From assembly GCA_944363695.1 (NCBI GenBank), contig CALVUW010000051.1, positions 1 through 7,846 of the forward strand: a stretch of DNA of 7,846 nt, given 5' to 3'. The position numbers were made by a program, and so were the translations under genes. The stretch's first letter is position 1, and the number at the start of each line of letters is the position of its first letter. Below are positions 5,626 through 7,846 of the stretch, piece after piece. This DNA is from an uncultured Bacilli bacterium (GTDB taxonomy: Bacteria; Bacillota_I; Bacilli_A; RF39; UBA660). The notes beneath the pieces were generated by a model. The model saw nothing but the letters and a program-made list of their open reading frames with translations. It had not been told where the DNA came from and ran no database searches.

Positions 5626-7428
5626 CTACTGTTCTATGGTAATACTACCAAGTATTTGTTTTTGAATACGTAATAAGTCAACCACATTAACCGTACCATC
5701 ACGATTGGTATCACTTGCTGTTAGTTGCACAGATGATAGATTATTACTATTTAAAATATATTTTTGAACACGTAATAAATCAACTACATTAATTTTACCA
5801 TCACCATTATTATCACCATAAATAACGATTGTATAATCTTTTGTTTCTTTACCATTTGTAATCGTTAATGTTTTGCCAGTTCCTAAAAGATTAGATTTAT
5901 CAGATACATTGGTTATTTGCATCTTAGCATAGACACGTTGTAAATCGCTTTCAAAACTACTCGTTGTTTTATTCAAACTAACGCCACTAATAACATTATT
6001 ATTAAGTTTATAACCAGCACTCGTGATAGCCGTTGCTACTGCTAATACATCTGCGCTCTCTTCAGGGGTATCATCTGGTTCATCTGGGATAATTTCGGTT
6101 GGTTCATCGCCCATATTATTAAATACTGGAATTGCAAATTCATAACTCATATTAAGCAAATTATTATCACGATAACTCTTATACGTCGAATACGCTTCGC
6201 TAGCATGAGCTCTCACATTCGTAATATATTGGTGGGTATAATGAGGATAAGTAGCATTAGGACCAACATTAAATTTTTGGAAATATAAAGTGTTTTGACC
6301 ATTACGAATAAATTTTTCCGTAATATAATCTGCACCACCTAAAATAGCTTTTTCTTTACTATTCCAAGGCCTCATATAGCCATCCACACTGGCATCAAAA
6401 CCACCGTTGGCCCAAATTAAACCGCGAATAACCGGTGATTGATAATAACCATAGGCACCAATATTATAAAAATTATAAATACCTGAATAGCTCAAACCAC
6501 TACCACAATCATTTTTCGCTGACCAACTGTTTGAATCACTGTATTCTTTTTTGATCAAACATTCGTTGTCAACTGCAAAAGTAAATGACGAACCATCGGT
6601 TCCAATTCCTCCATTGGTACCCTTTTCTTGTCTAATACGACTAGCTAGATAGACCGGACTAACATTATAATCCTTCGCAGCTCGCATCAATAAGTCAAGA
6701 TATTCATTCGTATTTAAGAATGTACCAGTCGTCACCCCTGATACTGCATCTCTAGTGTGAATGTCTCGATTATATGATAAATTTTCAAACATAAAAATGT
6801 ATTCTTCTGATAAAAAGTTACGGGGATCCATATAATATTGAACGGTACTACGACTTGCCACATACCAGCCTGCTTCCTTACTTGGAATAAAGTTTCCATT
6901 ACTATCCACTGCTCGCAAGCTCTCATCGGTACCATCTACTACAGAAATATCATCAATATTCTCATTGGTAATTGCTTCATTAAAATCAAGATTAGTCTTA
7001 ACAGGCGTGAAAGTCCAATTAGGATGTTTATTATGTAATGCCTTTAAATAGGGTAAATAGCTTTCAGTAAAACCTTTACTTAACATTTCTTTTTCAAAAT
7101 CACCATTCAAATCAATTTCAACTGTTTCTTGAATGACTTGTCCTGAAGAACAAATGTATCCTTCATGAGAATTATAGCTAACTTTATACCAATTATTAAG
7201 ACAACCACCACCAGCTGGTCCACCATTAGCATCTAATAATGTTACTCTCATGCCATTTAATAATACACCATCGGTTACAGCATTCGTTAATAAGGCACCG
7301 CTTGAATTGGGACTAGCACGAAAAGATTTATTTGTATTTAAAATAATGTACTGTTCTGCAAAAACATCAGGAGCGATTAAAAAAGATAAACAAAAACAGC
7401 CTAGTAGAAAAAGTAACTTCTTTTTCAT
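5626..7428 (-). CDS. Secreted N-acetylglucosaminidase (GH73-type) with SH3b-like domain and C-terminal type I dockerin
   Basis: This 600-residue protein has a signal peptide (1-24, ending DVFA). An SH3b-like wall-binding domain covers about 26-100 (SFRASPNSSG, NWYKVSYNSHEGYI). The catalytic region, about 195-420, resembles LytD-type endo-beta-N-acetylglucosaminidases, which cut peptidoglycan glycan strands after GlcNAc. YYMDPRNFLSEEYIFMFENL and LASRIRQEKGTNGG are its landmarks, with Glu268 the likely catalytic acid, and FQKFNVGP lies near 383. An acidic Pro/Glu linker (about 441-460) and a small beta-rich segment lead to a dockerin (about 537-597). Its two calcium loops, DNNGDGKINVVD (539-550) and DTNRDGTVNVVD (573-584), are each followed by the matching helix LLR(V/I)QK. 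The start has a strong ribosome binding site (AGGAGGGG). It is first in an operon with a cohesin protein, its likely anchor, so the enzyme is probably held at the cell surface. Confidence 0.95.
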   Translation of the reverse strand: MKKKLLFLLGCFCLSFLIAPDVFAEQYIILNTNKSFRASPNSSGALLTNAVTDGVLLNGMRVTLLDANGGPAGGGCLNNWYKVSYNSHEGYICSSGQVIQETVEIDLNGDFEKEMLSKGFTESYLPYLKALHNKHPNWTFTPVKTNLDFNEAITNENIDDISVVDGTDESLRAVDSNGNFIPSKEAGWYVASRSTVQYYMDPRNFLSEEYIFMFENLSYNRDIHTRDAVSGVTTGTFLNTNEYLDLLMRAAKDYNVSPVYLASRIRQEKGTNGGIGTDGSSFTFAVDNECLIKKEYSDSNSWSAKNDCGSGLSYSGIYNFYNIGAYGYYQSPVIRGLIWANGGFDASVDGYMRPWNSKEKAILGGADYITEKFIRNGQNTLYFQKFNVGPNATYPHYTHQYITNVRAHASEAYSTYKSYRDNNLLNMSYEFAIPVFNNMGDEPTEIIPDEPDDTPEESADVLAVATAITSAGYKLNNNVISGVSLNKTTSSFESDLQRVYAKMQITNVSDKSNLLGTGKTLTITNGKETKDYTIVIYGDNNGDGKINVVDLLRVQKYILNSNNLSSVQLTASDTNRDGTVNVVDLLRIQKQILGSITIEQ

Positions 7429-7454
7429 ATTACCCCTCCTAGTATCTCACTATA

Positions 7455-7484
7455 ATTATAGCATTATCCGACAAAAAACACCAA
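7455..7484 (-). promoter_or_regulatory. Predicted promoter of the dockerin/cohesin operon
   Basis: A perfect extended -10 (TGCTATAAT; core TATAAT at 7455-7460) lies 18 nt downstream of TTGGTG (7479-7484), a partial -35. The extended -10 can make up for the weak -35. The -35 is in the 3' arm of the preceding terminator hairpin. The predicted 5' leader is only about 20 nt. Confidence 0.72.
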
Positions 7485-7504
7485 CCCTTTTATAGAGCTG
7501 GTGT
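7473..7504 (-). terminator. Rho-independent terminator downstream of the truncated surface-protein remnant
   Basis: On the minus strand ACACCAGCTC (7495-7504) pairs over 10 bp with GGGTTGGTGT (7478-7487) around a TATAAAA loop, followed by T-rich sequence (7473-7477). Two positions are G-U pairs on this strand but would be A-C mismatches on the plus strand, and only this side has a T-tract. It therefore ends a minus-strand transcript arriving from the right. Confidence 0.88.
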
Positions 7505-7516
7505 CAAATTGACAGA

Positions 7517-7651
7517 TTATGATTGTAACGCTATGGTAAACGGATTATTTTTGGTACCATCGCCTCCGGTTATAACAACGCTAGATTTTAGATTCATCAC
7601 TGGACGGACACCCATTATATTTCCCGGAACTTTACCGTTCAGACCCGGGTT
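7517..7651 (-). pseudogene. C-terminal remnant of a surface protein (truncated)
   Basis: Forty-four open codons end in TAA and read GVRPVMNLKSSVVITGGDGT (residues 14-33 of the stretch), then KNNPFTIALQS. An R-P-V-(I/M)-N-L-K-S segment with a G-G-x-G-T turn and a final N-P-(F/Y) strand is, from memory, a recurrent C-terminus of large secreted proteins in gut Firmicutes; I cannot name the family. An in-frame TAA (7652-7654) lies directly upstream, and beyond it the DNA turns extremely AT-rich and non-coding. No start codon with a ribosome binding site is visible. The terminator just downstream shows this was the 3' end of a transcribed gene. Either the gene is truly truncated, or the contig is wrongly joined at about 7652 and the rest lies elsewhere in the genome. 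Confidence 0.65.
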
Positions 7652-7654
7652 TTA

Positions 7655-7833
7655 AACACTTTATTTTAAAAGAAGCTCTGTAAACCATTATAAAACAATA
7701 TTTTCTTTGTCAAATATTAATTATTTTTTATGCGTACAATATTCGTGCTTTTTATATATTTTTCTCTACTAAATTTTATAGTAATCTCTATATATTATAC
7801 TTTGATTTTTCTAATATAAATTTTTTTTATTTT
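7655..7833. other. Extremely AT-rich stretch with no gene
   Basis: About 180 nt made almost wholly of A and T, with no ORF of useful length, RNA gene or clear hairpin on either strand. Composition changes sharply at about 7652 from balanced coding sequence. It runs straight into adapter sequence at the contig end, so it may be low-quality or foreign read sequence and not this chromosome. Confidence 0.6.
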
Positions 7834-7846
7834 AGATCGGAAGAGC
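7834..7846 (+). other. Illumina adapter sequence at contig end
   Basis: The final 13 bases, AGATCGGAAGAGC, are identical to the common 5' core of Illumina TruSeq-type adapters. Their position at the very end is what untrimmed read-through leaves behind. This is library sequence, not biology. Confidence 0.96.

Noticed and set aside
6732..7038. Minus- and plus-strand ORFs inside the glucosaminidase gene
   Set aside because: They are out-of-frame or antisense to a gene with convincing domains throughout and show no family signal of their own.
7250..7495. Plus-strand ORF over the signal-peptide end of the hydrolase and its promoter
   Set aside because: It runs antisense across the start, ribosome binding site and promoter of a well-supported gene, and has no ribosome binding site.
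1..7846. Mycoplasma-type code (TGA as Trp), suggested by AT-richness and the absence of TGA stops
   Set aside because: Trp is encoded by TGG and the genes read fully without internal TGA. Six stops are too few to infer anything from the lack of TGA.
1..7846. CRISPR array, tRNA or rRNA genes, insertion sequences
   Set aside because: I saw no regularly spaced repeats, no tRNA-like cloverleaf or rRNA sequence, no transposase-like protein and no flanking inverted repeats.

Overview
The window is AT-rich DNA from a Gram-positive Bacillota-type bacterium. The grounds are strong purine-rich Shine-Dalgarno sites, a CIRCE (HrcA) operator, an SH3b plus GH73-type wall hydrolase, cohesin and dockerin modules, and a secreted protein with a TasA/camelysin-like N-terminus. 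A gut lineage of Bacilli or Clostridia is my guess, and the sequence does not fix the genus. The genetic code looks standard: TGG is used for Trp and all recognisable stops are TAA or TAG. Every gene reads on the minus strand, so transcription runs from high to low coordinates.

Right edge (7473-7846): the last 13 bases match the common core of Illumina adapters, so the contig end is an artefact. Next to it is about 180 nt of extremely AT-rich DNA with no gene. Then comes a 44-codon C-terminal remnant of a surface protein, cut off by an in-frame stop, followed by a good terminator.

Wall operon (4301-7484): a promoter with an extended -10 drives a secreted N-acetylglucosaminidase that carries a C-terminal type I dockerin (5626-7428). 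Seven bases downstream lies a signal-peptide protein with a cohesin module, a cadherin-like beta-sandwich, a conserved-looking unknown region and a C-terminal membrane anchor (4314-5618). The simplest reading is a two-gene, cellulosome-like device in which the cohesin protein holds the dockerin-tagged peptidoglycan hydrolase at the membrane. A terminator follows.

Second envelope operon (2560-4322): a membrane-anchored, helical 201-residue protein with an EF-hand-like loop overlaps by 14 nt a membrane-anchored phosphodiester glycosidase (NAGPA family). This unit has its own promoter and terminator.

Stress gene (546-2551): htpG (Hsp90) stands alone behind a CIRCE operator, a near-consensus promoter and a hairpin beside its ribosome binding site, and ends at a strong terminator. 

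Left edge (1-566): a promoter nested in the htpG terminator leads through a leader of about 155 nt, which holds a possible 27-codon ORF with a run of eight G, to the start of a secreted or anchored protein that runs off the window.

Two patterns recur. Terminator hairpins overlap the stop codon of the gene they end, and at three of the four junctions between units the next promoter's -35 lies inside the previous terminator hairpin. The most interesting signal is the adjacent cohesin and dockerin pair built around a peptidoglycan hydrolase.
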